A stretch of 64,000 nucleotides of DNA from Bradyrhizobium sp. 139 (lineage in GTDB: Bacteria; Pseudomonadota; Alphaproteobacteria; Rhizobiales; Xanthobacteraceae), in the NCBI RefSeq assembly GCF_023074175.1, contig NZ_JADPKS010000036.1, positions 1 to 64,000 of the forward strand, in the 5' to 3' direction. The position numbers and the translations under genes were made by a program. The notes below the pieces were generated by a model. It was not told the origin of the DNA, did no database searches, and was given only the letters and a program-made list of their open reading frames with translations. The stretch's first letter is position 1. Each line of letters begins with the position of its first letter. This document shows positions 30,365 to 38,847 of this stretch, piece by piece.

Positions 30365-30466
30365 TCAATCGATAGGTGACATGCTTGCGTCATCTAGATC
30401 AATTACGAGGGTTGGTAGTTGACCGGGCCCGCAAACCTGTTCCGTGTCGGAGTGCTCAAGAGTCAT
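30365..30466 (-). CDS. 33-residue ORF just upstream of PEP mutase
   Basis: The frame begins MTLEHSDTEQVCGPGQLP and ends in a hydrophobic-acidic tail (VIDLDDAS then MSPID). A GGAG site lies about 8 bases before the ATG. It ends 48 bp before the PEP mutase start on the same strand, so it would be co-transcribed. No family is recognised. It could be a genuine small peptide, a regulatory leader ORF, or chance. The single Cys and acidic tail are noted without assigned role. Confidence 0.4.
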   Translation of the reverse strand: MTLEHSDTEQVCGPGQLPTLVIDLDDASMSPID

Positions 30467-30799
30467 TGCTAAGCTCCGCCGGTCATTTGAGTGATGGCAC
30501 AAATTGAAAGCACAGCTGTGCTCTGGTCTAAGCGCCGACGACTGCATCATCGATCTTGCATTTGTCGACGCGGTTTTGAGACTGCGCGATCTGCGCGAAG
30601 GCTTCTGAAGTCGATGGCATTCTGGAGAGTTCGGGCTTAAGCAAGTCAGGGCGCGAATTCATTGTGGACGCGCGCCTTCAAGGTTTGGGGAGGGCGCAGT
30701 GCGCCAAATTCTGATCCCCGCAGCGGCGGCATACCATCGCGACCGACGCTTTCTAAGGGCGGGAGACGCCTCGGTTCCCATATTGAGAAAATTGGTGAC

Positions 30800-31300
30800 T
30801 CAGTTCCCCAAACTTGAAGCGAGCTCTTCAGCCAGCTTTAATGCGAGGATCGGGATGATGTTCGCGCTGAGGGTATTATGGAGGAGTCGCTTCCTTCGGG
30901 GCATCGAAGCACGGCGCGGTTTAGTTGAGCCGGAGATTCGGCGGAAGCCCGGCGACACTGGGCGCTGGCCGACGCCGCGTCGTCCTGGGCGAAGGCGGTG
31001 CGATGAAGGCGGAGACGACGCGCCGCCCGCTCTTGCCGGCGTGCGCCAGCGCGTTGCGCATGAAGTGCGCGCGGCAGCGCTGCCAGGTGGCGTTGAGCAC
31101 CTTGGCGACGGTGGCCTTGACGCCCTCATGGGCGTCGGTCACGACCAGCTTGGCGGCGCGCAGGCTGCGGCGGGCGAGCTTGCTCAAAAACGCCGTCCAG
31201 AACGTCTCGGCTTCGGAGGGACCGATATCCATGCCAAGAACTTCGCGCAGGCCGTGGCGCGCGTCCGGGCGGCCTTGCTCTACCGAGCTACACCATCACT
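30800..31300 (-). pseudogene. IS256/Mutator-type transposase fragment
   Basis: The minus strand reads VLGMDIGPSEAETFWTAFLS then VVTDAHEGVKATVAKVLNA, TWQRCRAHFMRNALAH and GRRVVSAFIA. This is the central DDE domain of IS256-family transposases, with the second catalytic Asp in VTDAHEG. Downstream, the frames shift and only debris follows. The N- and C-terminal regions of a roughly 400-residue enzyme are missing. Confidence 0.7.
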
Positions 31301-31431
31301 GGGGACGTGCCCCCGGTGTTGCCCTACGCAGGGAGATCGCGGACTGAAAAAGATAAGTTAAGTCAACGAAATGGGCCTGCTGTGTCCTTAGTTGTGTCTC
31401 AATCCGCAGAGGCCCGCGTCGCCTAAATAAT

Positions 31432-31680
31432 TTGTGTGGGTTAGGGGCGAAGACTGATGAGGCGCGTAACTGGATACAAGTCGGTTGGGCGCTACTGCCA
31501 AACTTTCAGGAGGATGTTGGCAGCAGGCCGATCACCGCTGAACTTCCCGACAACCTATCACTGGAAGAAAGCATTGCAGCGCTAGACAACTACACCCCAT
31601 GGGCAAAGTTGGCTCTTGCTGAGGGTGACATCATGCAACGTGGAAGAGACGAATTCAGAGAAGCAAATTCAATGTGGTGA
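31432..31680 (+). CDS. Hypothetical protein, uncertain
   Basis: An 82-residue frame with an acceptable composition, including a segment LSLEESIAALDNYTPWAKLALAEGD that looks protein-like. The start codon is not ATG-supported by a clear ribosome-binding site and no family is recognised. It may be the 3' part of a longer ancestral gene. Confidence 0.25.
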   Translation: MCGLGAKTDEARNWIQVGWALLPNFQEDVGSRPITAELPDNLSLEESIAALDNYTPWAKLALAEGDIMQRGRDEFREANSMW

Positions 31681-31894
31681 GAACCGCAGAGACGGCCACA
31701 CAAAGTTCTTATGGAAACGTGCAACCTATATTCAATCACACCACCAACCGAGCCGCCATCCTCGCGCTCTTCCAAGTGGTCAATCGCTACGTGGGCAACT
31801 TGCAGCCCATGCCGGGCGTCTTCCCCAGCTATCCCGCGCCTGTGATCCGTAACCAACCGAAGCCTAGGACGCGCGCTGAACTTTCACGCACGCT

Positions 31895-32125
31895 TCATTT
31901 GTCTGTAGGGCGCCGCGGTCTTTCCTGTCCTGCCGCGTGCGAGGTTCGGCTTGTGACGGCTTCAAACACCGCAATACGCCGGTCGAGTTGCCATAGCTCG
32001 ATGTCGTTGGCATCAACTAGCTGCTGAGCACGTTCCCGTGCTTCCTGCTCGTCGGCACACTGCAAATTGGCCACGCTTATAACGTGGCGGTCCTGATCCA
32101 AAAGGTAAGCTCGGTAGTGCGCCAT
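31895..32125 (-). CDS. Small conserved hypothetical protein
   Basis: A 76-residue protein starting MAHYRAYLLDQDRHVISV with a G-rich ribosome-binding region upstream. It carries the helical pattern ADEQEARERAQQLVDAND and ends with a DRRIAVFE strand. Short proteins of this kind, beginning with an xYRAYxLDxDGxI strand, are frequent in Bradyrhizobium and Mesorhizobium. Function is unknown. It is probably a monocistronic accessory gene. Confidence 0.6.
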   Translation of the reverse strand: MAHYRAYLLDQDRHVISVANLQCADEQEARERAQQLVDANDIELWQLDRRIAVFEAVTSRTSHAAGQERPRRPTDK

Positions 32126-32232
32126 CCAACCCCCCAAGGTCCGCGCTCATCCATCAGTGTCCGGTCGATGTGCTCGGGTTGTTCCTTCAAATTGACCGGG
32201 CCCAGACCCTGGCTGGCTTGATCATCGGACCA

Positions 32233-32469
32233 TCACCTCAATCCTTCAATGAGCTTTCTCCAGCCGAGCGCATCGTTCGCCGTCAGAAGCGAACCGCCAA
32301 GCGTTGCCAAGTAGTTTGGCAATTCGCAATCGGGACGCGCGTTCATATTGCCGACAAACGAGGCGACGGAGTTCTTAAGATCGCCTCGGTCGAGATGATC
32401 GAAAGCCCGCTGCTTGCACCGCTCGACATATTTGTCGCGCGTCATCTCAATTAATAGGGAACGTTCCAT
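32233..32469 (-). CDS. Small conserved hypothetical protein
   Basis: A 78-residue protein starting MERSLLIEMTRDKYVERC, chosen because GGAGG lies 5 bases upstream. The body is helical, with RAFDHLDRGDLKNSVASF and a conserved-looking MNARPDCELPNYLA. Similar small proteins occur in Bradyrhizobium accessory regions. No function is known. It lies head-to-tail with the small gene at 31895-32125 on the same strand, separated by 107 bp. Confidence 0.6.
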   Translation of the reverse strand: MERSLLIEMTRDKYVERCKQRAFDHLDRGDLKNSVASFVGNMNARPDCELPNYLATLGGSLLTANDALGWRKLIEGLR

Positions 32470-33023
32470 TTCGCCTCCCAACCGATGACTGCTTCCAATA
32501 GTGAAGTTGGAGCGGAGTGGATTTGGCCCGTCTGTTCGAAAGGCGACAAACGGATGCGCTTTTGGTCGCAAGTGTGGGAATTAGGACACAGACACACATC
32601 GCGACCGCACTGTCGGCGCCGGGCGGAGTCCAAGCCAGATACCCGGGCCGCATCTTGTCTATGGTTTTCTGACGGCTACGCCGAATGCGGTAGTCGCGCC
32701 GATCCATCCGAAGGCGATGCCGGTGATCCTAACGACGAACAAGGGCGCGATGTGTGGATGCGCGGCTCCGTTGGGGTAACGCGGACATGCGGCCGCCCCT
32801 CTGGAATTACGCATCAGACACCCGCTACACTTCCAACTTCAATTCGACCTGGTGCTGGCCTGTGTTTGTACCAGAAACCGCGGAACCTCGAAATCTCGGG
32901 TGAGTTACAGAACCGAAGAGGATTTGGGCAAGCGGTAATGCAATCGTGCGCGCAATAGCATCTGGATTTCTGTTTATCCGTACGTCCCTCTTTATTGGGC
33001 AGTATTTGAACAGTGAGGTGACA
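32470..33023. other. Intergenic, no gene recognised
   Basis: About 0.55 kb with overlapping open frames on both strands but no recognisable protein. It should contain the promoters of the divergent small genes on either side. Confidence 0.35.
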
Positions 33024-33296
33024 ATGAAAGCATCCCTTCTTCTTACTGGCGCGCTCATCGTCGGATGCGCCGCCCCAACACTCGCTGACGAGTTCTACGT
33101 CGTGCAAGGTCCTAGCCACAACTGCACGATTACCTCCACGCGCCCGGCGGACAAGGAAGTCGTGACGCAGATCGGTCCGATGGCCTTCAAGAGCCGCGTC
33201 GAAGCTGAAGACCGCATCAAGCAGACCAAAGTCTGCGAGGAAGGTACCGTTGGTAGTAGCACCAGCAGCACGACCGTTATCAAAGAGAAGCAATGA
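33024..33296 (+). CDS. Small secreted protein of unknown function
   Basis: A 90-residue protein with a clear Sec signal peptide: MKASLLLTGALIVGCAAPTLA then cleavage before DEFYVVQG. The GAGGTG site 6 bases before this ATG selects it over an upstream in-frame ATG. The mature part contains two Cys (CTI and KVCEEG) that could form a disulphide, and ends in a Ser/Thr-rich tail. Similar short periplasmic proteins are common in Bradyrhizobium. No function is known. Confidence 0.65.
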   Translation: MKASLLLTGALIVGCAAPTLADEFYVVQGPSHNCTITSTRPADKEVVTQIGPMAFKSRVEAEDRIKQTKVCEEGTVGSSTSSTTVIKEKQ

Positions 33297-33331
33297 ATTT
33301 CTGATCGAATTCTGGCGAACTTCGAGAAAGA

Positions 33332-33351
33332 TCGCGCCCCGGTGGGCGCGA
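33332..33351. terminator. Hairpin after the secreted-protein gene
   Basis: The arms TCGCGCCC and GGGCGCGA flank a 4-base loop, 35 bases after the stop codon. No T-run follows, so it is a weak intrinsic-terminator candidate or a transcript-stabilising stem. Confidence 0.4.
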
Positions 33352-33375
33352 CCTTAGAGCAGTTGATCGAACATC

Positions 33376-33753
33376 TCAGAGAGCTGGAGTTAAATCTGGC
33401 GGCGCGCGAGATAGCCGACAGTCGCGAGCCGCACTAGCGCGGCTGATCTCGTGCGCAAGCCTTAGCGCATCGCACGGTTGCATCACTTCAATGCGACACG
33501 CAGCGGGCCATTCACCATCTGCCGCTTCGCTGAGTTGCCGACCAATCTCTTCATTGAGCGCCTTTGGACCCCAATTCGTACCGTCGCTTTTAACGATCCG
33601 TTTGGCGCGTTCGAAGGCATGGCTTTCGGCCGCATCATCACCGACGCGGATGGTTACATCAGAATGGAAGGGACAGACCGCAATTGCTCGAGTTGTCTCT
33701 CGCGCATAACGCACGGTCGCGGTGAGATCATCGGCGTACCCTTTGGGGGACAT
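33376..33753 (-). CDS. Conserved hypothetical protein
   Basis: A 125-residue protein starting MSPKGYADDLTATVRYARE, with a GGAAG-like site upstream. Features include CPFHSDVTIRVGDDAAESHAFERAKRIVKSDG written across residues about 25-55, a mixed helical protein with one CPFH motif. Related sequences appear in Bradyrhizobium; no function is known. The frame upstream of this Met is open but compositionally unlike protein. Confidence 0.5.
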   Translation of the reverse strand: MSPKGYADDLTATVRYARETTRAIAVCPFHSDVTIRVGDDAAESHAFERAKRIVKSDGTNWGPKALNEEIGRQLSEAADGEWPAACRIEVMQPCDALRLAHEISRASAARDCRLSRAPPDLTPAL

Positions 33754-34140
33754 GTACAGCTTCCTGTCGCCTCGACCCGAGGGAGACCTCGCACGCAGTG
33801 CGCCATGGCACGAGACGGATCGGCAGTTAGGGCGAGGCCCGGTGTGCCTTGGAGCCCGGGGCCTCATAACCTCAGCAGCCTGACAAGAGGTTGTTCGGCT
33901 ACACGTCCAGCTTATCCGGAGTAGCCAATCTCGCTTTTGATGTTGCGCAAAGTCTGCCTGGGGCAGCCGGCCCCTTGCGGCGGTTGGAGAGGACAGCGGG
34001 GCCGGCGGTCCGATGGGCCGGCGGATCGGGACGTCCGCCACGCCCCGGCACGCTAATCCCGATCAGATGATCGCCGTGTTACTTTGTGGTCGGAAGCAGG
34101 GTATTTGTAATGTTCCAGCAAAGGAATAGCGAGGTCGCCG

Positions 34141-34344
34141 ATGAAGGACATGCAAGTCCGGCTGGAGAAGCTCCGCACCGACGCCGCCGAATGTGCCCTC
34201 ATTCGTGATCTGGCGACGGACCCGAAAAAGCGGGAGCTGTTCGCGAAACCTGCCGAGCACTTGACCGTGCTCGCGTTCGAGGTTGAGCGGGCTCTTGGCG
34301 ACAGCCATTCCGAGATCGCTCCTGACGTTCCGCCGGGAGCTTAG
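34141..34344 (+). CDS. Small conserved rhizobial protein
   Basis: A 67-residue helical protein beginning MKDMQVRLEKLRTDAAEC, with RDLATDPKKRELFAK and LAFEVERAL. It resembles a very common short protein of Bradyrhizobium and relatives whose role is unknown. The length and predicted two-helix shape match that group. Confidence 0.6.
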   Translation: MKDMQVRLEKLRTDAAECALIRDLATDPKKRELFAKPAEHLTVLAFEVERALGDSHSEIAPDVPPGA

Positions 34345-34466
34345 TCATCTTCCTTTTCGGGGGCTTCCACGAAGGTCGTCCTATGCGGTGCGACACAATC
34401 GGCTTCACGTTCGAACTCGGCTCGTGCCGGCGCGTTGGATTGTCCTCCCAACCGGAGGAGGAAGCT

Positions 34467-34670
34467 ATGGATTGGAACCGCATCGAAGGAAACTGGAAGC
34501 AGGTAAAGGGCAAAGTGAAGGAGCAGTGGGGCAAGCTGACGGACGATGACTTAGACGCCATTGACGGAAAGCAAGACCAGCTTGAAGGAAAGCTCCAGCA
34601 GCGCTACGGCTACCAAAAGGATCAAGCCAAAAAAGAACTCAACGATTGGTTTGGTCGTCAGAAGTGGTAG
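34467..34670 (+). CDS. CsbD-family stress protein
   Basis: A 67-residue hydrophilic protein of the CsbD family, small proteins induced by general stress in many bacteria with unclear biochemical role. The signature runs MDWNRIEGNWKQVKGKVKEQ, then WGKLTDDDLDAIDGKQDQLEG and RYGYQKDQAKKELNDW. The ATG has GGAGGAGGAA directly upstream. A strong intrinsic terminator follows 7 bases after the stop. It is a complete monocistronic gene. Confidence 0.9.
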   Translation: MDWNRIEGNWKQVKGKVKEQWGKLTDDDLDAIDGKQDQLEGKLQQRYGYQKDQAKKELNDWFGRQKW

Positions 34671-34677
34671 CCCCTCA

Positions 34678-34705
34678 AAGCCCGCCGGTCCCCGCGCGGG
34701 CTTTT
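34678..34705 (+). terminator. Intrinsic terminator of the CsbD gene
   Basis: The arms AAGCCCGC and GCGGGCTT enclose a 10-base loop and are followed by TTCTTCT. It lies just past the CsbD stop codon. Confidence 0.75.
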
Positions 34706-34761
34706 CTTCTCGCGTCGTTCGAAGATTGAGAAGCGACTAGGAGTTGTCCGATCACGCCACG

Positions 34762-34899
34762 TCAGGGACACGCTCCGAAAACAAACCGCAGAGCCAGAAC
34801 GACCATCCCAGAGACAAGGCAGGCAATTGCCGCAAGAACCAAGTCAGGTCGCGCACTCCTAGTTACAACCCGCCTGACGAAATTTCTCAGCTCCCCCAT
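34762..34899 (-). CDS. Possible 45-residue membrane peptide
   Basis: The frame starts MGELRNFVRRVVTRSARP and has one hydrophobic helix, LVLAAIACLVSGMVVLALRF. No ribosome-binding site is convincing and no family is recognised, so this is a tentative call. Confidence 0.25.
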   Translation of the reverse strand: MGELRNFVRRVVTRSARPDLVLAAIACLVSGMVVLALRFVFGACP

Positions 34900-35261
34900 C
34901 GTATTTACCAAGTGTCGCCCGGAACGAGAGAGAGATGCGCCAAGTCTAGGCATGTCAGCTCTTCTGGGTTGCATTCCCCAGCTTGCCATCGTTGCCATAG
35001 ATATCGTTCGAGCGTGCAGCGACGTGCGTCCAGTGGATCAACATCATTGCACCGCTAGGTACAACGTCCACGCTCTACTAGCCGCGACCGTCGGAAGCAT
35101 CTCATCATCCATTGTCGCTCCCGTGCCCTGAAATTCCGGTTGCAACTCGCGATCATGTCGAAGGTTTCCATTTTTTCCCGAATTGGCAGTTCTACTAATG
35201 TCGTGATCTGCCGCAGGAACATGCGTCCCCAGTACGCAATTGCTTTTACTGGAGTAGGCGA

Positions 35262-35470
35262 TGAACAATCCTGACTTGGAAGTGCTATTCCGAGCTGTGC
35301 AGGATGCTCGGCATATCATCAGAGAGTGTGTGATTTCCAACTCATTTCGATGCGGCACACACGGTGGAGCGCCTGCATGCCCTTCTGGACAGAGATGAGG
35401 TGATCCACGTACTCGACCGCGTGAGCCGTCAACCTGTGGCCCGGCTAGCCGGTCGCGAGCCATACCCGCA
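35262..35470 (+). pseudogene. Hypothetical gene, frameshifted and cut by IS66 tnpA
   Basis: The reading starts MNNPDLEVLFRAVQDARH, continues IIRECVISNSF, then shifts frame near 35350 to TVERLHALLDRDEVIHVLDR. It ends at about the boundary of the IS66-type tnpA at 35489. Function unknown. Confidence 0.45.
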
Positions 35471-35488
35471 CGCCGGCAGGCAACGGGA

Positions 35489-35890
35489 TCATCGTGGCCG
35501 TCCGTCAGTCAGCGCCGCCACGACTGCGCTCAGCGTCGCCGCGTCAACCGCGCCCGTGATCCGCATCCGAGCCCCGGCCGCGAACTCGATCTCGATCGCA
35601 CCGCAGGTCCCGGAGGGCACCGTCAACGGCTGCCGGTCGGACGCAATGGAGACCGCCGCAAAACCGACTTCGTCAGCTTGCCGCTGCATCGGACCAGACT
35701 CGAAAACGAGGACGCCTGTGCGTGCCTGCCGCCGCCAGGCCGTGACCAGATTGCGGTGAATATCATGCCGCCGAGCAACCTCGACAACACTGGCCCCAGG
35801 CGCGAGGCTCTCCTCCACGATCCGAAGCTTCTCGGCACTGGTCCATCGCCGTCGCCGCTCTGGACCGGATAGAACCGTTACCGTCGTCAC
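35489..35890 (-). CDS. IS66-type TnpA, solitary
   Basis: A 133-residue TnpA with the helix-turn-helix RRRRWTSAEKLRIVEES and VARRHDIHRNLVTAWRRQ, and the C-terminal GAIEIEFAAGARMRITGAVD typical of IS66 Orf1. No tnpB or tnpC follows on the left, so this is the surviving first gene of a truncated element. It differs in sequence from the tnpA copies at 4633 and 48153, so it came from a different IS66 lineage. Confidence 0.8.
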   Translation of the reverse strand: MTTVTVLSGPERRRRWTSAEKLRIVEESLAPGASVVEVARRHDIHRNLVTAWRRQARTGVLVFESGPMQRQADEVGFAAVSIASDRQPLTVPSGTCGAIEIEFAAGARMRITGAVDAATLSAVVAALTDGRPR

Positions 35891-36170
35891 GTTTGCTCAT
35901 TTGTTTGCAAATTAATGAGCAAAGCATCTCACGCTTGAGCACGATCCGGGAAGGCGGCCTTCACCGGGGGCTTACCTGAGTAGCCCGGCATGTCTCAAAG
36001 GGACTAGCAGCTAATGCGCGGGAGTTTTGGCTGCTGCCAATTCGCGCCTGGTTCGTTTGCGGCGCAATTTCGCCCAATGGTTGCTTAGATTATTGATCTG
36101 ATATAGTTTCCCGCTTGATTTCGCGTTTTTGCTTTTTCGACTATCCATTTTCCACTGACTGGATGCGGTA

Positions 36171-36413
36171 ATGATTTACCAGAACGTCGACAGAATTGTT
36201 GTCGGTACCCGCTTTAAGATGAATAAGTTCGGAGCCGCTCGATGCCCAGAGCTGGCTAACCGGAGTGGCGTCGTCATTGACGTGAGCCCTCGTACCACGG
36301 GCCTCACCGTGCTGTTCGATGGCGCCCGAAGACCAACTTGCCTGCACAGAGACTTTATATCACCCATCTCAGATGGGGAGATCGCTGCACCTTCTATCGC
36401 TTCAGACGAATGA
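36171..36413 (+). CDS. Small conserved hypothetical protein
   Basis: An 80-residue protein starting MIYQNVDRIVVGTRFKMN. The core ELANRSGVVIDVSPRTTG then LTVLFDGARRP resembles a small beta-barrel (KOW- or SH3-like) fold. Similar small proteins occur in rhizobial symbiosis islands. Function is unknown. It ends directly against the following small DNA-binding-like frame. Confidence 0.55.
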   Translation: MIYQNVDRIVVGTRFKMNKFGAARCPELANRSGVVIDVSPRTTGLTVLFDGARRPTCLHRDFISPISDGEIAAPSIASDE

Positions 36414-36419
36414 GCGCGC

Positions 36420-36662
36420 ATTAAGTCTTCAAGGCCACGCGAATGGTCAAAGCAGGAGGCGCAGCGATTGATAGCTCTCGCGCGTCAGAAAACCTGCGCC
36501 GGCGACGTAGCCCGTGAGCTTGATCGCCATGTCACCTCAGTAAGAAAGAAGGCACGCGAACTCGGCTTGCTACTCCAGAAGCGGGCCGACGTCTCGCAAC
36601 TCCCTGGGAAGTGCAATCATTCAATGTGGAGCATCGCGCGCCGCCGCCACTTGCGACGATAA
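36420..36662 (+). CDS. Small SANT/helix-turn-helix protein with non-standard start
   Basis: The frame reads RPREWSKQEAQRLIALARQK, then GDVARELDRHVTSVRKKARELGLLL. This is a compact Myb/SANT-like DNA-binding domain common as short rhizobial proteins. Translation would have to start at ATT (36420) or TTG (36468); no ATG is in frame after the previous stop. The usual start codon may have been lost, so the gene could be inactive. Confidence 0.45.
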   Translation: MKSSRPREWSKQEAQRLIALARQKTCAGDVARELDRHVTSVRKKARELGLLLQKRADVSQLPGKCNHSMWSIARRRHLRR

Positions 36663-37216
36663 TCGTTAGGTAGAGATCTGGAGTAGGCGCGCTCCAAATG
36701 GACTTCGAGAATCCTTGGCAGCCGCGCGGGGCGCCATGCCGCGAACGATGTCGTCTGGGCTGAACGCCTGGATTGCGTCAAAACGGGCGGTCGGAGGCTT
36801 TGGGAGGTCAAGTCCGGTTTACCCGTCATAGCTGACGGTATCAGCTTGGCTCATGCTCCTTCACATCCGAGCGAAGCTCCTGCGGCCCGCGACCAAATCG
36901 GCCAGAATTCCTTCAGTCGGCTCTGCTTTGACGCGCGCCGGCAAGCCGCCGCGACCCCCCAGTTCGCCTGCCGCGCAATCAAAGGGAGCGGTTTGCAAAG
37001 AAAGCGATGGGATACCGCAGCCTACACTACACGCGAACTCCAAAACGTTGACGGTCCCCCATGAGCTTCTGTTGCTGATCGCGAGTTTCAAACCGTTTGA
37101 TGAGCTGCGTCTCGAAATTGCCTACCAAAACAAGGGGGCGACAGCATACTTGGTGTGGAGCAAGTATGCTTTGCGAGCGTCCGTCTGCCAGGCCGCTCAC
37201 AGAGAAGGACAGTCGG
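36663..37216. other. Intergenic, nothing recognised
   Basis: About 0.55 kb before the di-iron protein gene. Open frames occur on both strands but none resembles a known protein. The promoter of the di-iron gene should lie in its last part. No sigma-54 (-24/-12) pattern was found. Confidence 0.35.
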
Positions 37217-37939
37217 ATGATTGCGCCGATTCGACGGAACTGGAATCCAAAAGACTTTTTCGATGAGTTGACGCCGGCGATGTTCACGGCCGGACCATCG
37301 ACTGTGCGCGCACGTCGGGACAAGTTGTGGCCAGAGTTGTATACTGAATACGACGCGAGGCACTTAAAACAAGAATTGTTCAACCGAAATCTGATCGCCA
37401 CCAACGAAGCTGAGGCGTTCATTAGTGCCTGGGCCGCGGATGAAGAGCGTCACACCGATAGTTTCATCCGGATCATGGAGCTTGTCGCTGGTGAATCCGA
37501 AAAAGATCTTCGAGACAGATTGGAAGCTCGATCGCATAGCTTTTCTGCAATCAATGAATACTTGAAGGACGAATTCACTCTGATCGTTATGATCGCATTT
37601 GATGAGATGTGTACTTGCCGCGCCTATGCTGCGGATAGAGAGTTCTATGCCGGACTTGGCAGCAGCTTCCTTCGTTGCCTGAGAGAGGTGGTTGCCGACG
37701 AGGCAGTTCACTCGATGAACGCTGTTAATGTTCTCCGTGCCCGTTACTGCGAGCGCATTCCCGAAATCGGCGAGATTCTCGACAGCCTAATCCGCAGCGT
37801 GGGCGATGATCCGGACTATACCGGCACCTTCGTACTGGATTACTTCGGCGGGAATTACACGAAGCAGATGTTTGTCAATTGCCGCGCTGCTGTCCTGAGA
37901 AACGTCGCTAAGCCGCTAACAGCCGCAGTGACGGATTGA
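37217..37939 (+). CDS. Ferritin-like di-iron protein, uncharacterised
   Basis: A 240-residue all-helical protein. Two ExxH pairs, Glu76-His79 (ADEERHT) and Glu162-His165 (ADEAVHS), plus Glu130 in IAFDEM and an N-terminal acidic helix, give the ligand pattern of ferritin-like/acyl-ACP-desaturase-like di-iron proteins. Such enzymes activate oxygen for desaturation, hydroxylation or amine oxygenation, but no closer subfamily is recognised. The start MIAPIRRNWNPKDFF is chosen because AAGGA lies 8 bases upstream. It is monocistronic, about 0.9 kb before the LuxR-type regulator gene. The Cys-rich segment EMCTCRAY beside a ligand is unusual. Confidence 0.65.
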   Translation: MIAPIRRNWNPKDFFDELTPAMFTAGPSTVRARRDKLWPELYTEYDARHLKQELFNRNLIATNEAEAFISAWAADEERHTDSFIRIMELVAGESEKDLRDRLEARSHSFSAINEYLKDEFTLIVMIAFDEMCTCRAYAADREFYAGLGSSFLRCLREVVADEAVHSMNAVNVLRARYCERIPEIGEILDSLIRSVGDDPDYTGTFVLDYFGGNYTKQMFVNCRAAVLRNVAKPLTAAVTD

Positions 37940-38847
37940 AGCGTCGGCGCGCAAGTGGACAGACGAGCGTCTGCGCCTCATCTCCTGTCGGTGCCTCAGA
38001 ATTGCATGTGTTGGTCGGTCAGAGCGGATTCGGCTCACAGAGGAGTCAGATAGCCTGCATGCGCTGTCCTGGAACTTTTCCGCTTGTTTTCAGGTTCTTG
38101 GCAAGCGACACGCAATAATGAGCGATTCAGCGGTGCCTTGCACAAGGGGGCACCGATCACACGTCAAGAGAAAAAGCCAATCAGGCAATCCTCACGAACA
38201 ATTAAGCCAAATGGCGCTGTCGGCTTTCCTCCTGATGTCGCGAATTCTTCAACGCACGCGCCCGCGGCATGTATCCCAATTCTCTCAAGTCATTGTCGTT
38301 AAACCCAATTTTTTGGAGCGGTGCAACTGGTACGACACTTGCTGTTCTCATCCCCAGGTTCTCTCCCTTCCGGAGATGCGTATGCAAAGTGCCCTCTGCA
38401 CCAAGCAGAATTTCCGACTGCCGGCATATCGGGGTATCCCCCCGACGAACATCGTCCTGCACCACGAGGGCCGGTCGCGCTCAACCCTAAAGAATTGTTC
38501 GCGTCGGAGGCATCCGACTAGGGCACCCAGACGCCGCGCATTGTTCATGCAAGGAGCCAAACTTGCGCGAGGAGCCTGTTGGGCTGCTCATCGACCGGGC
38601 TCTCGTCGGCGCCGGCGCGGTGAAGATCAGTTGCGGCCTGACGATGCAGATCCGTAGATCGTGCATGACCGTGGCCCACGTCCTTTCATGCTCGCCGGCA
38701 AGCCGAACATCTGCGGTGACACCGGGCTCGTTGAGCTCGGGATCACGGAGCGGCTCGGCGACGGATTGGAACTTGCCTCCGCTTAAAACAAGCTCAATCG
38801 AGCGGCGCAATACTGACCTTTTGGGTCAGCCCGCTGAGGCGCCCAAA
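37940..38847. other. No gene recognised upstream of luxR
   Basis: A 0.9-kb stretch with many overlapping short frames. The in-frame extension of the LuxR gene back to 38563 is open but does not resemble the family. No AHL synthase gene and no clear lux-box dyad were recognised. Confidence 0.35.

Noticed and set aside
38563..38847. Longer N-terminus for the LuxR regulator
   Set aside because: The 95 extra residues do not resemble LuxR proteins and have arginine/serine-rich composition typical of non-coding GC-rich frames.
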